Source of the DNA: Phycisphaerae bacterium
GTDB lineage: Bacteria; Planctomycetota; Phycisphaerae; UBA1845; PWPN01
Reading direction: 5' to 3'
Assembly: GCA_030372985.1 (NCBI GenBank)
Contig: JAUCQB010000265.1
Coordinates: forward strand, 1-64,000
Length of the DNA: 64,000 nt
Shown: positions 62,205 to 64,000 of the stretch, in pieces
Layout: each line of letters opens with the position of its first letter
How positions within the stretch are numbered: position 1 is the stretch's first letter
Made by a program: the position numbers and the translations under genes
The notes under the pieces: model-generated
What the model was told of the DNA's origin: nothing
Database searches by the model: none
The model's input: only the letters and a program-made list of their open reading frames with translations

Positions 62205-63381
62205 TCACCGCGTTGTGTCGAGCATCGTTGCGATTCTGAACCTGGCGTGGGTCGGGCCGGCCCTGGCTGATGGGTCCGCGGTGACGCGTTCGGCCCCGGG
62301 CGAACGCAACAAGCCAACCAAGCCTTGGCTGGCCCTGGCCGATTATCCTCGTCCGCCCGGTCCTGACACAGGCTGGGGCATCCACGACAACCCCAACTGC
62401 ATGTGGGTGCCCTCGGACCCGGACGCGTTCTTCAAGGAACTCAAGGGCAGATACGGGTTCAGTTGGTTCAAGGTGCTGGCCTGCGGGGCCAACAAGATTG
62501 AGGTGGTGAAAGCCTGCCGTCGCCAGGGAGTTGAGCCGGTGGTGCGGATCTACACCGATCGCCCGGCCCCCTTCTATCCGCGCGAGGGACAGGAAGAGAA
62601 GGAGTTCCGCAGGCTGGTCAATGAGTACGTCAAGGCCGGGGCCCGCTATATCGAGTCGGGCAACGAGCCGAACCTGAGTCTGGAGTGGGCGGCCGGCGAA
62701 TGGGACAAGCCCGACCGCACCGGACGGCTCTGCAGGCAGTGGCTGCGGGTCAAACCGATGATCGCGGAGGAAGGCGGCATCCCGGTCTTCTACGCCATGA
62801 GCGTCGGCGGCGAGGACAAGCGTTCCGCCGGCCTGTGGTGGCAGGACTGCTTCGAGACCTTCAAGAAATGGGACAAGATCGAGGAGGCCTTCGCCGGAGC
62901 GGCCTTCGGCGCCCACCTCGGCACGGCCAACCACCCGCTCGACTACCCGTTCGACGCCAAACGCAACATGCCGCACGCCACCAAGGCGGAGCGGATCGAC
63001 TCGCTGATGAAGAACAACACCTGCTACCTCGGCGTGGAGTTGCTCATTCACCTGATGGGCCAGTACCTGCCCCACCCGATTCCGATCCTCAGCACCGAGG
63101 GCGGCACCTTCCCCGACAACCAGGACGACAAGGGCTATCCGAAGATCACCCCCGAACTGCACCGCGACTACAACATGGGCATCTTCGAGCGGTTCAACCC
63201 CAAGCATCCCGAGTACTGGGGCGATCCGCTGTTCGCCCAGATGTCATGGATCTACCACGCCGACGGCGGCGTCTTCGCCATCGACAGTTGGTTCGACAAC
63301 CCCAAGTACGGCCGCATGCCCATCCTGGATGCGCTGGAGAAAGCGGAGAAGTTCGACCGGGGGATGATCTTTCGGAAGTGA
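62191..63381 (+). CDS. Putative secreted TIM-barrel glycosidase
   Basis: The product has 396 residues. The start overlaps the protease stop by 14 bp, with GGAGG upstream. A signal-like helix (VVSSIVAILNLAWVGPALA) is followed by a barrel-like fold. GNEPN places a likely acid/base Glu159, and ILSTEGG a likely nucleophile Glu303, the spacing expected of clan GH-A hydrolases. KVLACGANKIEVVKACRRQG fits an early barrel strand and helix. The family (GH5/GH39/GH44-like) cannot be fixed by eye. A binding-only relative is possible. Confidence 0.7.
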   Translation: MCGRDHRVVSSIVAILNLAWVGPALADGSAVTRSAPGERNKPTKPWLALADYPRPPGPDTGWGIHDNPNCMWVPSDPDAFFKELKGRYGFSWFKVLACGANKIEVVKACRRQGVEPVVRIYTDRPAPFYPREGQEEKEFRRLVNEYVKAGARYIESGNEPNLSLEWAAGEWDKPDRTGRLCRQWLRVKPMIAEEGGIPVFYAMSVGGEDKRSAGLWWQDCFETFKKWDKIEEAFAGAAFGAHLGTANHPLDYPFDAKRNMPHATKAERIDSLMKNNTCYLGVELLIHLMGQYLPHPIPILSTEGGTFPDNQDDKGYPKITPELHRDYNMGIFERFNPKHPEYWGDPLFAQMSWIYHADGGVFAIDSWFDNPKYGRMPILDALEKAEKFDRGMIFRK

Positions 63382-63402
63382 ACGGAAACCCGAGAGCAAC
63401 GC

Positions 63403-63735
63403 TCAGGATCGCGGTTCTCGGCGACGTTTTCGCTTGGCACGCACCTTGGTAAGATTTCGCACGTCCAGAAGGTCCTGTGCGCGGCCGGCCAAACGCTTGT
63501 TCTTGATCACGTGCTGAACAGATCTCTGAAGTCTGAGCTCGGGGACATCCTCGCCTCGCATCCGGTAGACTTCTTTCACCATCTCTCGCATCGCCCGCCA
63601 GCGGCCTTCCACACCGACACGGCGCCAGAACTCGATGTCAAAGCTGCGATCAGCATCCTTGAGTGATACAAGCCGTGCCATCACCACGGGGCGTTTGGCC
63701 TTCTTCTCAGCAGTGTTGCGGCGTCTCTTCGGCAT
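63403..63735 (-). CDS. Small basic hypothetical protein, nucleotidyltransferase-associated type
   Basis: The product has 110 residues. The segment DRSFDIEFWRRVGVEGRWRAMREMVKEVY followed by RLQRSVQHV recalls the short proteins often found paired with minimal nucleotidyltransferases (as toxin-antitoxin-like pairs). Those pairs share DxxFDxxFWxxxGxEGR. No nucleotidyltransferase gene is next to it; the partner could lie outside the window or be lost. The start MPKRRRNTAEKKAKRP and the end are very basic, which suggests RNA binding. It converges with the glycosidase gene, 21 bp apart. Confidence 0.65.
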   Translation of the reverse strand: MPKRRRNTAEKKAKRPVVMARLVSLKDADRSFDIEFWRRVGVEGRWRAMREMVKEVYRMRGEDVPELRLQRSVQHVIKNKRLAGRAQDLLDVRNLTKVRAKRKRRREPRS

Positions 63736-63801
63736 GCTCGCTTATGGTAACCGTCCATCTGCCGCCGGCCAGCTTCGAGCGACAGACAGGCCGTCGAGGA
63801 A

Positions 63802-63831
63802 CTGACATCCTCTGCGGCGGCGTGGTATAAT
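63802..63831 (+). promoter_or_regulatory. Sigma-70-like promoter of the last gene
   Basis: CTGACA (63802-63807) and a perfect TATAAT (63826-63831) lie 18 bases apart, and the second has a TGG extension. A start near 63838 gives a leader of ~44 bases to the GTG at 63882. Confidence 0.55.
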
Positions 63832-63881
63832 CAGTGCCGGCGGAGTATTTAATCCACTATCCTCGGCCTTGGAGGCTGACA

Positions 63882-64000
63882 GTGCGGAAGGTGTGCGTGG
63901 CCACGATGGTCCTGGTTTTGGCCGGCCGGCTCGAAGCGGCGACGGTCTCCGTCGACTTCGGTCAGGTGGTCTGGGCTCAGAACATGCGATATGGGACCAA
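63882..64000 (+). CDS. Start of a secreted protein (partial)
   Basis: Thirty-nine codons are visible from a GTG at 63882 (GGAGG 6 bases upstream); the ATG at 63906 is an alternative. A signal peptide is clear: MRKVCVATMVLVLAGRLEAAT, followed by VSVDFGQVVW. The protein runs out of the window and cannot be identified. Confidence 0.65.
   Translation, partial: MRKVCVATMVLVLAGRLEAATVSVDFGQVVWAQNMRYGT

Overview
The window reads as one contig from a high-GC member of the Planctomycetota, most likely Phycisphaerae-like. This placement is inferred from gene content, not from a marker gene. The pointers are a zinc-ribbon membrane protein of the CxxCGYDMRG type, a DUF1559-like prepilin protein, a formylglycine-type sulfatase, dockerin-like D-x-D-x-D repeats at the end of a secreted protein, RTX/S-layer-like giant proteins, a MoxR/DUF58/von Willebrand gene cluster and many secreted alpha/beta hydrolases. 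No rRNA, tRNA, CRISPR array, prophage or intact insertion sequence was found.

Layout. 1-2,722: the tail of an unknown gene, a small inverted-repeat element, two lipoproteins and a zinc-ribbon protein, with a duplicated promoter-like segment at 1.14-1.26 kb. 3,039-12,966: a plus-strand cluster of ABC permease, NHL lipoprotein, giant VWA membrane protein, MoxR ATPase, DUF58 protein and BatA-like VWA protein. 12,992-20,934: a minus-strand block with a diguanylate cyclase, two tandem OPT-like membrane proteins (one cut by an in-frame TGA) and a membrane-bound spermidine-synthase-like protein. 21,477-21,994: thioredoxin with a clear promoter and terminator. 22,177-27,256: a compact type II secretion/pseudopilin operon with two GspF genes. 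Divergent from it lie an ECF-type sigma factor and a zinc-finger anti-sigma factor (27,530-28,681), then a DUF167 protein and a prepilin-like protein.

30,035-39,840: a hydroxyacid dehydrogenase, a secreted hydrolase, dihydroorotase, a double kinase-domain protein, and a three-gene translationally coupled block (RDD protein, lipoprotein, hypothetical). 39,997-41,077: a PIN-type toxin-antitoxin pair lying between two ~175-bp direct repeats that each carry a terminator. 41,123-51,156: two large RTX-repeat proteins with a GH57 amylase-like enzyme between them. 51,661-64,000: a membrane-anchored hydrolase, Hsp20, QueG with an unusual in-frame insertion, an esterase, a sulfatase, a dockerin-like secreted protein, a trypsin-like protease coupled to a putative glycosidase, and the start of another secreted protein.

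The best candidates for something unusual are the repeat-flanked, apparently leaderless toxin-antitoxin unit; the stop-interrupted OPT-like gene; the two-GspF secretion operon beside a sigma/anti-sigma pair; the kinase whose second HRD-like motif has D and N exchanged; the QueG insertion; and a strong terminator at 53.0 kb with no recognisable gene in front of it. No motif search or alignment could be run. All family assignments rest on reading motifs by eye.
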